Shown here piece after piece: positions 1 to 6,889 of a DNA stretch of 32,226 bases. Source of the DNA: Phycisphaerales bacterium (lineage in GTDB: Bacteria; Planctomycetota; Phycisphaerae; UBA1845; G020352895); NCBI GenBank assembly GCA_020352895.1, contig CP070685.1, forward strand, positions 2,999,433-3,031,658, given 5' to 3'. The position numbers were made by a program, and so were the translations under genes. Positions within the stretch are counted from its first letter, which is position 1, and each line of letters starts with the position of its first letter. Under the pieces are notes generated by a model. It was not told the origin of the DNA, did not search any database, and was given only the letters and a program-made list of their open reading frames with translations.

Positions 1-103
1 CATTCATCTCTTCCCAGGTCAGGTAGCCGCGCTTCTTGCCCTTCTCCAGAAGTTCGTCGAACGAGGCTTCCACCGGATCCAGGCTGTCCAGAATCTCCAC
101 CAT
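1..103 (-). CDS. rpoD: RNA polymerase primary sigma factor RpoD, N-terminal fragment (runs off left edge)
   Basis: Reading down from an ATG at 103-101, 34 codons are visible before the window ends. The residues LLEKGKKRGYLTWEEMN match the start of sigma-70 region 1.1, where E. coli RpoD has LVTRGKEQGYLTYAEVN. Region 1.1 keeps the free primary sigma factor from binding promoter DNA. A GGGAGA stretch lies about 6 nt before the ATG. The gene follows dnaG on the same strand after 118 nt, which reproduces the dnaG-rpoD part of the classic macromolecular synthesis operon, here without rpsU. The family call rests on a short piece plus this context. The sigma 2, 3 and 4 regions lie outside the window, so a different group 1/2 sigma factor cannot be fully excluded. 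Confidence 0.85.
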   Translation of the reverse strand, partial: MVEILDSLDPVEASFDELLEKGKKRGYLTWEEMN

Positions 104-221
104 TCCTGAGTCTCCCTGTCGGGGCGGCTCCCCCCGGCCGTTCCATGCCACGCCGCCCAGTTTGTCTGCGTGAACGCCGGTCTTGTTCCTGGACCCGGCT
201 CCTGAGCCGGCCCAAGAGCTG

Positions 222-2084
222 CTACCGGGCTCCCTCTGCAAAGGTTCCCGCGGCGTCCCCCATCGGCTCCATGTCGGGCGGGACCGGGAGCCGCCGGCCC
301 ACGCCGGCAAAGCGATGACGCTCCTGGCTGGCCGTTTGTACACGGGCAAGGCGAGCTTCGGCCGGTTCGCTTCCTGCCCGGCCGGCCGCGGCCATGTCCT
401 CGCGGCCCCGTTCCTGCCTTAGTGTTTCCACGGCACCCTGTAGGGTGGCTTCGTAGTTCCCCCTGCGCTCGCCGGCAAGCTGCATGTCCGTAATCAGAGC
501 AGCATGCGCCGGCTCCTCAAAGCCGGATATGAAACCTGCCAAATCGTATTCCCGCTCCGGTCGACAAGCCGAGCAGAATTTGGAAACAATTCCCGCCAAA
601 GCTTGGTCCGAAATTTCCTCCGGTTTCAGGTAAGGGCGCGCCGCCTCCAAATGTTCCGGGGCGTTGAGCAACACTTCCATGATTTCCCGGACAGCGGCGT
701 CTTTCGCACCTGTCGCAGGTCGCACCCCTGAAGGGATTCTGGTTGCTTCGGTTGTCAGGCCTCGGCGGCTCTCCTGACGCTTGAGTTCGTTCAGGTGCCG
801 ATAAACCTCTTCAGCCGGAAGCGCGACAAGCTTGCTGATGCGGTTTACGATGAACCCCAGATGGACGGGATCGATATTCCGCCGGACCATCGACCGGGCG
901 ACAAGGTCCAGAAAGCTGCGAGCGGCTCGGTAACTCTCCGAAGCTCCCGCCGAACCGGCCGCAGCATTCCGCAGCTGTTGCCACTTGAATTCTAGCGCCT
1001 CGGGGGCCGAGTTCAACAGTGCTTCAAAGCTCTCCGGCCCGGCCGTAAGGAGATAGTCACAGGGGTCTTTCGCTTCCGGGACTCGGGTCAGCCGTACGGT
1101 CATGGCCTCGGCCAGGGCTGCCTCCAGGGCCCGCTCGGCGGCGCGTTGCCCGGCCTCGTCCGAATCGAAAACCAGAATCGCTTCGTCGCAAAAGCGGTGC
1201 AGGAGCTTGGCCTGATCGGCCGTAAAACTCGTGCCCAGGGCTGCGACCACGTTGTCAAACCCGAACTGACGGACCATCAGACAGTCCATATACCCCTCGG
1301 TGACCACGGCTCGCCCTGTGCGGCCGATCGACTCCCGGGCCAGATCCAGTCCGAACAACTCGCGTCCTTTGTTGAACAGCGGAGTCTCCGGCGTGTTCAG
1401 GTACTTGGCCGGATCGTCACCGAGCGCCCGCCCTCCAAAGCCGATAATCCGCTTCGATGAGTCGCGGATTGGAAACATGAGGCGGTTTCTGAACACGGCG
1501 TACGGCTTGCCGGACTCCGACGTGCGCGCCAGACCGGCGGCCGAGAGCAGCCCGGGCGAGTACCCTGCGGCCTTACCCTGAGCCACGATCAGGTCGTAGC
1601 TGTCCGCAGCAAAGCCCAGTCCGAACCGGGTGACCGTCTCGTCTGTGACTTGACGGTTGGCCACATAAGCGCGGGCTTCCCTTCCGCGCGTCTCATGCCT
1701 CAACTGTTCCTGGAACCACCTCGCTGCCCATTCGTTCACGCGGGCCAGCATGGAGCGGCCGGGCCCCCTCTGTCCGGCGCCGTCCGAGCGTGGGGCCAGC
1801 GCAATCCCCGCCCTGGCCGCCAGGATCCTCAGCGCCTCGCCGAAGTCCACGTTCTCGCGGAGCTGGACGAACTTGAAGACGTCGCCGCCGACTCCGCAGC
1901 CGAAGCACTTGAATATCTGCTTGGATGGGTGAACGTGGAAGGACGGCGTTTTCTCGTCCTTGTGGAATGGGCACAGGCCTTTGAACCCGCTGCCTGCGCG
2001 CCTCAACTGCAGGTGCTCGCTGATCACGTCAACGATGTCGCTGGCCTGACGTACTCGTTCAATGTCCGATTGCTGTCGCGCCAT
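222..2084 (-). CDS. dnaG: DNA primase DnaG
   Basis: DnaG makes the RNA primers for chromosome replication. Numbered from the chosen ATG at 2084 (620 residues), the CHC2 zinc-binding motif has ligands C38, H41, C60 and C63. The primase core contains KYLN near 228, the TOPRIM glutamate in VVTEGYMD (E263), and the TOPRIM aspartates in DSDEAG (D307, D309). The rest is a helical C-terminal region expected to bind the DnaB helicase. An upstream GTG at 2108 would add 8 residues (MHIVGRGL). I prefer the ATG because the protein then starts [12 protein letters not shown] as in the family, and a GAGG stretch sits 5 nt upstream. A strong promoter lies about 130 nt upstream, and rpoD follows downstream. 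The last roughly 60 residues are Ala/Arg/Pro-rich and poorly conserved in appearance. DSDEAG replaces the more usual DGDxAG, but the metal-binding aspartates are kept. Confidence 0.96.
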   Translation of the reverse strand: MARQQSDIERVRQASDIVDVISEHLQLRRAGSGFKGLCPFHKDEKTPSFHVHPSKQIFKCFGCGVGGDVFKFVQLRENVDFGEALRILAARAGIALAPRSDGAGQRGPGRSMLARVNEWAARWFQEQLRHETRGREARAYVANRQVTDETVTRFGLGFAADSYDLIVAQGKAAGYSPGLLSAAGLARTSESGKPYAVFRNRLMFPIRDSSKRIIGFGGRALGDDPAKYLNTPETPLFNKGRELFGLDLARESIGRTGRAVVTEGYMDCLMVRQFGFDNVVAALGTSFTADQAKLLHRFCDEAILVFDSDEAGQRAAERALEAALAEAMTVRLTRVPEAKDPCDYLLTAGPESFEALLNSAPEALEFKWQQLRNAAAGSAGASESYRAARSFLDLVARSMVRRNIDPVHLGFIVNRISKLVALPAEEVYRHLNELKRQESRRGLTTEATRIPSGVRPATGAKDAAVREIMEVLLNAPEHLEAARPYLKPEEISDQALAGIVSKFCSACRPEREYDLAGFISGFEEPAHAALITDMQLAGERRGNYEATLQGAVETLRQERGREDMAAAGRAGSEPAEARLARVQTASQERHRFAGVGRRLPVPPDMEPMGDAAGTFAEGAR

Positions 2085-2161
2085 CAGCCCTCGGCCCACA
2101 ATATGCACGTGAGAGCACTGCCCTGATTGTGTTCAGTGACACATTAAATTGGCTTTCTAGG

Positions 2162-2178
2162 TCTTCTCAAAAAGAAGA
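2162..2178 (-). other. Stem-loop in the dnaG leader
   Basis: TCTTCT and AGAAGA form a perfect 6-bp inverted repeat around a 5-nt loop. It lies about 35-50 nt downstream of the predicted start site and 78 nt upstream of the dnaG ATG. The stem is A/T-rich with no clear U-tract, so it is a weak terminator candidate. A role in leader folding is possible but unproven. Confidence 0.3.
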
Positions 2179-2216
2179 GAATGTGCTCAGATGGTCTCCC
2201 CAAGCCGCAATGGGGA

Positions 2217-2245
2217 AATATACACCTGATTCCCGGACGGGTCAA
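2217..2245 (-). promoter_or_regulatory. Sigma-70 type promoter for dnaG-rpoD
   Basis: On the minus strand TTGACC (2245-2240) is followed after 17 nt by TATATT (2222-2217). This predicts a transcript start near 2210 and a leader of about 125 nt before dnaG. It lies in an otherwise empty 315-nt gap between the NifU-like gene and dnaG. Confidence 0.6.
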
Positions 2246-2269
2246 ATCTGTATGGGACCTTTTCGGGGT

Positions 2270-2283
2270 TTTCAGGCCTGAAA
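2270..2283. other. 14-bp perfect palindrome upstream of the dnaG promoter
   Basis: TTTCAGGCCTGAAA is a perfect palindrome centred about 34 bp upstream of the -35 box of the dnaG promoter. The position would suit a regulator site, but no matching copy was found elsewhere in the window. Confidence 0.3.
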
Positions 2284-2399
2284 CGGCCCTTCGTGAGCGG
2301 CCGGGGCCGTTGAACCTGCCCGCTCCGCTTCCGAGCGCCGGCCCTGGCCGCACCTGCGGACCGGCGTCCCCGGCGTGGCCCCACCCCACGAATCTGCGG

Positions 2400-2663
2400 T
2401 CAGGCCAGCACCACCTTCGTGACTTGGGGCACTTTCTCTTTAAGTATCCTCTCGACGCCCTGGCTCAGCGTCATAGAGGCCGACGGGCAGCCCACGCACG
2501 CCCCGTGGAAGCGGACCTGCACAACGCCTTCCTCGCTCACGCTGACTAGCTCCAGATCGCCGCCGTCCCCCTGGATGGCCGGCCGGATCGCGTTGATGAC
2601 CTGGGCCACCTGCTCTCTCAGGGACTGACTCTCGGGTGCCGGGGAATCGGGTGGTATGGACAT
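2400..2663 (-). CDS. NifU C-terminal domain-like iron-sulfur scaffold protein (Nfu type)
   Basis: This small protein (87 residues from the chosen start) carries GACVGCPSASMTL, the C-x-x-C signature of the NifU C-terminal/Nfu domain, which binds a [4Fe-4S] cluster between subunits and passes it to client proteins. The flanking IRPAIQGDGGDLELV segment is also typical. Two starts are possible. An ATG at 2711 gives 103 residues with an AGGA 9 nt upstream. The ATG at 2663 has GGAGGT 8 nt upstream and begins right before the conserved domain (MSIPPDSPAPESQSLREQV), so I prefer it. The gene reads toward dnaG on the same strand, but a promoter lies between them, so co-transcription is optional. No other Fe-S assembly genes are near. 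The family is clear; the specific client proteins are unknown. Confidence 0.92.
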   Translation of the reverse strand: MSIPPDSPAPESQSLREQVAQVINAIRPAIQGDGGDLELVSVSEEGVVQVRFHGACVGCPSASMTLSQGVERILKEKVPQVTKVVLA

Positions 2664-2671
2664 CAGGCCGG

Positions 2672-2677
2672 ACCTCC
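2672..2677 (-). promoter_or_regulatory. Shine-Dalgarno site that decides the NifU-like start
   Basis: On the minus strand GGAGGT lies 8 nt before the ATG at 2663, inside the longer reading frame that begins at 2711. It is stronger than the AGGA before the 2711 ATG. Both starts may be used, but the internal one looks better. Confidence 0.55.
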
Positions 2678-2711
2678 GTCGTAGGACTTCAAGGGTTTGC
2701 GGTTGTGACAT

Positions 2712-3244
2712 TGGTCATCCTAGGTCCAGATGAAGCTGGGGGCAACCGCAGCCCGACCGGAGGATGACTTGGCCGCGGGGCCTGGGACTCGTGTGAAGCC
2801 GGAACCTCGCCCTCTTTCGGAGCCGTTGCCGCTGATCAGGGCTCCCCCTCCGGGGCATCGCCGACGCCTGCGGCAGGCTCCCTAACCTCCTGTGGCCGCT
2901 CTAATTCCTCCAGTCCGCGACGTCTGAGAGGGTCTCGAAAGGTCTAGCTGGCTCACTGGTCTGGTGATTGCTCGAGCCTCCAGAAAGGGTCTTCCTCCCG
3001 GCCCGGGATTATCGCCCCGCCCCCTCGGGGCTCCCCGGCCTTGCGGGCTGGAGGGTCCTTTTTGCTCCAAAAACTAGCGCCTTTGACCTTGACCACAGGG
3101 GGGCCAGGACTAAACTTTTCGCGCCGCGGGGCGACGACTCTGTGGCTCCGCAGGCAAAAGCCTTGAGAAAATCGGTTTCTCGGCGATTGTGTCCTGCGGT
3201 CTGGCCGCTAGATCCCGCAGCCCAAGCGGGAGACGGGCGCATGT
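2712..3244. other. Non-coding stretch between the NifU-like gene and the acidic protein gene
   Basis: No convincing gene is visible on either strand in about 530 nt, and I recognise no known structural RNA (no RNase P, SRP RNA or tmRNA signatures). It holds a GCCTG-CGG-CAGGC hairpin (2866-2878), a CCCCG/CGGGG hairpin near 3015-3029, a GAGAAA-ATCGG-TTTCTC stem-loop (3165-3181) and a candidate promoter at 3089-3116. Confidence 0.5.
3089..3116 (+). promoter_or_regulatory. Candidate promoter for the acidic/basic protein pair
   Basis: TTGACC (3089-3094) and TAAACT (3111-3116) are separated by 16 nt, predicting a start near 3123 and a leader of about 140 nt. The leader would contain the 6-bp stem-loop at 3165-3181. 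The sequence match is moderate only. Confidence 0.35.
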
Positions 3245-3262
3245 GTGGATGAGGGATGCATG

Positions 3263-3565
3263 ATGGCTAGCGGGTATGATGGTTTGGGTTCAGAGGATTT
3301 CAATCCCACCCTGAGCAACCTGGATGTGTTTTCGCTGGATGAGTCCATTCTTTGCGTGGTCGGCGAGGACGGCCGGGCCCGCCCCTGGGTCGATCCCCTG
3401 TTGTCGCCCACGGACGACGATGACGACGACGATCTGTACGACGACGAGGATGACGAGGACCTGGACGATTTCGACGACTTCGATGAAGATGACGAGGACT
3501 TCTTTGACGACGATGAGGACCTCGACGAAGATGAGGATGACCAGGATGATGAGGAAGGGTTCTGA
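3263..3565 (+). CDS. Small protein with an extremely acidic C-terminal half
   Basis: I do not recognise a family. From the ATG at 3263 the protein has 100 residues. The first half (MASGYDGLGSEDFNPTLS and following) is ordinary and includes VVGEDGRARPWVDPLLSP. The last roughly 50 residues are almost entirely Asp/Glu (about 39 of 50), with Leu, Phe and Tyr spaced between. GAGGGA lies 6 nt before this ATG. A GTG at 3245 or an ATG at 3260 would add 6 or 1 residues. The coding DNA of the tail is a GAC/GAT/GAG run that could slip in replication. The RNA polymerase delta subunit also has an acidic tail, but its winged-helix domain is absent here. The next gene, 36 nt downstream, encodes a strongly basic protein, so the two may pair by charge. 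That is inference. Confidence 0.7.
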   Translation: MASGYDGLGSEDFNPTLSNLDVFSLDESILCVVGEDGRARPWVDPLLSPTDDDDDDDLYDDEDDEDLDDFDDFDEDDEDFFDDDEDLDEDEDDQDDEEGF

Positions 3566-3601
3566 TCGTCCCATTCGCTAAGGGAAGGCTCCCCGCATCG
3601 C

Positions 3602-3943
3602 ATGAGTTCAGCCGAAAACAATGACCAGGGCGTCCAGCCCAGGGCTGGCGAACCCACCGGGCCGGATCGCCGCAAAGGTGATCGGCGCGCTCCCGTCGAT
3701 CGGCGCAGCGGTCTGGAGCGGCGGCGGGGACCCGGCCGACGTCGCGGGGACATCAGACGAGCGGCGGAAGAGGGTGAAATCACCGACGACCTTCTCGAGT
3801 TCGTCATGGCCGTTGACGAGTACAAGCGCGTCAACAAGAAACCCTTCCCCTCCTGGTCCGAAGTGTTTGAGGTGATTAAATATCTCGGCTATCGCAAGGT
3901 GGCCGAACGGGGCACCCACATCGACAGGCCCGCCCCCGAGTAA
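3602..3943 (+). CDS. Small protein with Arg-rich head and conserved helical tail, function unknown
   Basis: The protein has 113 residues. Residues 22-53 are a basic repeat of DRR/ERR/GRR units (PDRRKGDRR, VDRRSGLERRRGPGRRRG). Residues from about 58 onward (EGEITDDLLEFVMAVDEYK, PSWSEVFEVIKYLGYRKVA) look like a folded, mostly helical domain. I recall similar proteins with this two-part layout as hypothetical proteins in planctomycetes, but no function is known to me. The tail resembles a small winged-helix-like fold in its PSWSEVFEVIKYLGYRK segment, which is only an impression. The start ATG at 3602 has AGGGAAGG about 15 nt upstream. The gene lies 36 nt after the acidic protein gene, and the two are probably co-transcribed. 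A nucleic-acid or acidic-protein binding role for the head is plausible. Confidence 0.8.
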   Translation: MSSAENNDQGVQPRAGEPTGPDRRKGDRRAPVDRRSGLERRRGPGRRRGDIRRAAEEGEITDDLLEFVMAVDEYKRVNKKPFPSWSEVFEVIKYLGYRKVAERGTHIDRPAPE

Positions 3944-4009
3944 TCCCCGCCTCCGTTCGCCCATTGTGTCGTTCACGCCGCTTGAAAGGCCGGAGACGAT
4001 GTTTCGGCC

Positions 4010-4039
4010 TTGGGCCTTCCGGTGGCATCAGCGTACAAT
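4010..4039 (+). promoter_or_regulatory. Candidate promoter for the tilS operon
   Basis: TTGGGC (4010-4015) and TACAAT (4034-4039) are 18 nt apart, giving a start near 4046. The element sits inside the longest open frame of tilS (which can be read from a TTG at 4010), so it argues for a later translation start. Confidence 0.45.
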
Positions 4040-4102
4040 CTTTCGGCCCGGCAAGTGTGCCGCGGCTCTGATCCGCGCGACCAACTTGCCCTCACCGGGA
4101 GC

Positions 4103-5551
4103 GTGTCCTTGGGTGAGCCCGACTTGCCAGCTCGACTCGCAGCCTATATCCGGGCGCAGAATCTCGTCCTCCCCGGCGCCGAGGTGGTCGTCGGTGTCTC
4201 AGGCGGGCCGGATTCAACAGCCCTGCTGCACGCTCTGGCGGAATTGGCCCCGCGGGAGGACATGGGTTGGAAGCTGCACGTGGCTCATCTGAACCACCAG
4301 CTTCGCGGAGAACACTCCGACGCCGACGCCGAGTTCGTACGCCAAGCGGCGCGTCGCTTGGCTCTGCCCTGCACCATCGGCAAAGCTGCCTTCCACAACG
4401 CCGGCGGCCCGTCCGCGGCGCCAGGTCTTGAGGAAACCGCTCGCCTTCGCCGCTACGAGTTTCTGGAGCGCGTCTGCCTGCAATGCGATGCTGACGTCCT
4501 GGCCGTCGGCCATCATGCCGACGATAACGCCGAGACCATCCTGCACCATATCGCTCGGGGCACGGGACTGCGCGGCTTGCGCGGCATGATGCCCATGCGC
4601 CCACTCGGCCCCGGTAGTCGCGTGCGACTGGTCCGCCCAATGCTGGGCTGTCGCCGCACCGAGATCATGGACTTTCTGGATCGCCGGCGCATCGCGTATC
4701 GAGTGGACGCGAGTAACCAGAGCCTGACTCATACGCGTAACCGCATCCGCCACGAAGTGCTTCCTTTGTTAGGCGAGTCCATCAATCCCCAGGCCACCGA
4801 GGCCTTGCTCCGTCTCGGCGAGCAGGCCCGATGGGCCGAGGATTTCGTCCATGAGGTTGCCAGTCGATCGCTCGAGGCGGCGACCGTTCGCCGCACCGAG
4901 GAGGAACTGATTCTGGCTCGGCATGCCCTGGCTGAGCGGCCGCGCATCATACAGTTCGAGGTCATTCGCCAGGCTGTGGCCGGCTTCGGCCTGGGAGAAC
5001 GGAGCGTGGGTTTCGTCCACCTGGCGTCCGTGAGCGATCTGCTGGCAGGGGCGCGCCGTAGCGCCACCGTGGAGTTGCCCGGGGGAATGCGGGTGCGACG
5101 TGACGCCGACCATTTGACATTCACCGCAACCACCCCGGAGGATGACGGACCGCCCCTGCCCGAGCTGCCCGTGGCCATTCCGGGGGCCACGGTCATTCCG
5201 GGAACCGCCTGGGTAATCGAGACGCAAGTTGCTCCAACAAGCCCCGATACCGCCCACGTGCCGTGGCCAACCGGCCCAGGGCAAGAACGCCTGGACTTCG
5301 ACCGCTTGACCTTGCCGCTGGTGGTCCGTGGTGCTCGGGCGGGTGACCGCTTCGTCCCGCTGGGTGCGCCCGGCCACAAGAAGGTCGCCGACTTTTTTGT
5401 CGATCAGAAGATACCGCCACAGCAGCGGCGTCGGACCCCGATCCTGTGTGACCGCAGCGGCCCTTTGTGGGTCATTCCCTATCGAATCGACGAGCGCGTG
5501 AAGGTGACGGATCGGACCACCCGGCTGTTGATGGTGGCGGCGCGGAGTTGA
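4103..5551 (+). CDS. tilS: tRNA(Ile)-lysidine synthase TilS
   Basis: TilS uses ATP and lysine to change the wobble cytidine of the CAU anticodon tRNA-Ile to lysidine, so that it reads AUA. From the GTG at 4103 (482 residues) the N-type PP-loop SGGPDS is at 33-38. It is followed by LNHQLRG and by HHADDNAETILHHIARGTG, typical of the family. The C-terminal TilS domain ends in ARAGDRFVPLG, KKVADFFVDQKIP and WVIPYRIDERVKVT. The frame is open from a TTG at 4010, but that region holds a promoter-like element. Starting at 4103 places the PP-loop at the usual distance from the N-terminus. A TTG at 4109 has a better-spaced GGGAG, so the exact start is uncertain. The next gene begins 3 nt after the stop, pointing to an operon. 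Confidence 0.95.
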   Translation: MSLGEPDLPARLAAYIRAQNLVLPGAEVVVGVSGGPDSTALLHALAELAPREDMGWKLHVAHLNHQLRGEHSDADAEFVRQAARRLALPCTIGKAAFHNAGGPSAAPGLEETARLRRYEFLERVCLQCDADVLAVGHHADDNAETILHHIARGTGLRGLRGMMPMRPLGPGSRVRLVRPMLGCRRTEIMDFLDRRRIAYRVDASNQSLTHTRNRIRHEVLPLLGESINPQATEALLRLGEQARWAEDFVHEVASRSLEAATVRRTEEELILARHALAERPRIIQFEVIRQAVAGFGLGERSVGFVHLASVSDLLAGARRSATVELPGGMRVRRDADHLTFTATTPEDDGPPLPELPVAIPGATVIPGTAWVIETQVAPTSPDTAHVPWPTGPGQERLDFDRLTLPLVVRGARAGDRFVPLGAPGHKKVADFFVDQKIPPQQRRRTPILCDRSGPLWVIPYRIDERVKVTDRTTRLLMVAARS

Positions 5552-5554
5552 GCC

Positions 5555-6883
5555 GTGGCCACGCCAATGCAAACAAGCGACCGAGAGGTGGACCTGAAGG
5601 CCACGGGTTCCGCCGCGTGCGCAAAGCGCAGAGCCCTGAGCTGGTCGCCCTTGCTTTTGGTCTTTCTCCTGGGCGCCGGGCTTCGGTGTGGGTGGGTGGC
5701 CGGCCAAACAGGCTGGCGAGACGGTCCTGAATCGCTGGCTTTTGCGGACGAGCGCGATTACTGGAGCATGGCCGCCTCATTCGCGGCGGGTCAGACCATG
5801 GTCGATCAGGACGGTCTGGCCGCCGCGCGCATGCCGGGCTACCCCCTGTTCCTCAGCGTGTGGCTGCACTCCGCCTCCCCGGTTCTGTTCGCCAAACTTG
5901 CCCAGGCCGTGCTCGGCGGAGTCGGTTGTGTCGTCTGTGCGCTCATCGCTTCGCGTGTGGGCGGACCTGTGTTGGCTTGGATTGCCGGATTGCTCGCCGC
6001 GTTGGATCCGTTCGCCATCCTCTTTGCCAACCTTCTGCTCAGCGAGACGCTCTTTACGACGGTCCTCGCCTTGTTCATGTTCGCTACAATCACCCTGTGG
6101 GAACGTGCCGATACTCCGCCGGCCCACCGAGCGGCTGGACCCAAGAAGTCGTCCCTATGGCGATGGGCCCTCTGGGGTGCGAGCTTCCTGGTATGCACCT
6201 ATCTGCACCCTTCGGTGGTGCTGCTACTTCCTCTCGCCGGTTTGCTGCTTGTTCTTCGTCACCGCACGTGGTCTCATCTGGGAGGGTTCGCCGTTGCCCT
6301 GATCATCGTTGTGATCGGTCTGGCTCCATGGTCCCTGCGAAACCACCGAGTCCTCGGCGGCCGCTGCCTGCTGAGCAGCCGGCTGGGAATTTCGTTGTAC
6401 GACGGCGTCGGCCCGAAGGCTGACGGTCGCAGCGACCTGGCCTATACGCGGCAGATTGCCGACGTGAGGGGATTGGACGAGCTGGGTAAGAACAGATGGT
6501 TCCTGCAGCGCAGTCTGGAGCATATCCGCGCCGAACCGGGGCGAATCCTGAGGCTGGCGGGTCGCAAGCTGCTGCTCACGTGGAACGTCGTCCCCAATCT
6601 GGAAGCACACCGCTCCGCGGCCGAAATGCTGGTCAGTGCCGCCTGGATGGTCCCCGCGCTGATCCTGGGGGTGGCCGGCTTGCTGGCGCCGGGGCCGAGC
6701 CGCAGCACCTGCGCGCTTTTGCTTCTGCCCGTGGCCTACTTTACCCTCCTGCACATGTTGTTCGTGGGCAGCGTTCGCTACCGGACGCCCGTAATGCCCT
6801 ATGTGGAGGTGCTGGCCGCCGTCGGCCTTCTGCTGGTCGCCCGCAGCATACGCCCCAGGACGGGCCGGCCTTCTGTGTGGTAG
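5555..6883 (+). CDS. GT-C type membrane glycosyltransferase (ArnT/PMT-like)
   Basis: This is a 442-residue integral membrane protein with about ten hydrophobic segments, the first at about residues 30-48. After it comes a loop with FADERDYW (D65, E66), matching the Asp-Glu motif in the first outer loop of GT-C transferases such as ArnT, Pmt and the 'dolichyl-phosphate-mannose' family. ARMPGYPLF follows near 91-98, as in that family. Such enzymes move a sugar from a polyprenyl-phosphate carrier to lipid or protein on the outer face of the membrane. The donor and acceptor cannot be read from the sequence. The start is a GTG at 5555, 3 nt after tilS; an ATG at 5567 is an alternative. The following AsmA-like gene starts 6 nt after the stop, so envelope biogenesis is a fitting context. 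Confidence 0.85.
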   Translation: MATPMQTSDREVDLKATGSAACAKRRALSWSPLLLVFLLGAGLRCGWVAGQTGWRDGPESLAFADERDYWSMAASFAAGQTMVDQDGLAAARMPGYPLFLSVWLHSASPVLFAKLAQAVLGGVGCVVCALIASRVGGPVLAWIAGLLAALDPFAILFANLLLSETLFTTVLALFMFATITLWERADTPPAHRAAGPKKSSLWRWALWGASFLVCTYLHPSVVLLLPLAGLLLVLRHRTWSHLGGFAVALIIVVIGLAPWSLRNHRVLGGRCLLSSRLGISLYDGVGPKADGRSDLAYTRQIADVRGLDELGKNRWFLQRSLEHIRAEPGRILRLAGRKLLLTWNVVPNLEAHRSAAEMLVSAAWMVPALILGVAGLLAPGPSRSTCALLLLPVAYFTLLHMLFVGSVRYRTPVMPYVEVLAAVGLLLVARSIRPRTGRPSVW

Positions 6884-6889
6884 CTGGGT

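Noticed and set aside
2882-3070. 62-residue minus-strand frame in the gap before the acidic protein gene
   Set aside because: Made of Gly/Pro/Arg-rich GC-driven sequence, with no start signals or family match.
3208-3837. 209-residue Ser/Arg-rich open frame on the minus strand
   Set aside because: The poly-Ser is simply the reverse reading of the GAC/GAT tract that encodes the acidic tail. It also overlaps the basic protein gene.
4769-5707. 312-residue open frame opposite tilS
   Set aside because: Antisense to a firm gene, with no domain and low-complexity composition.
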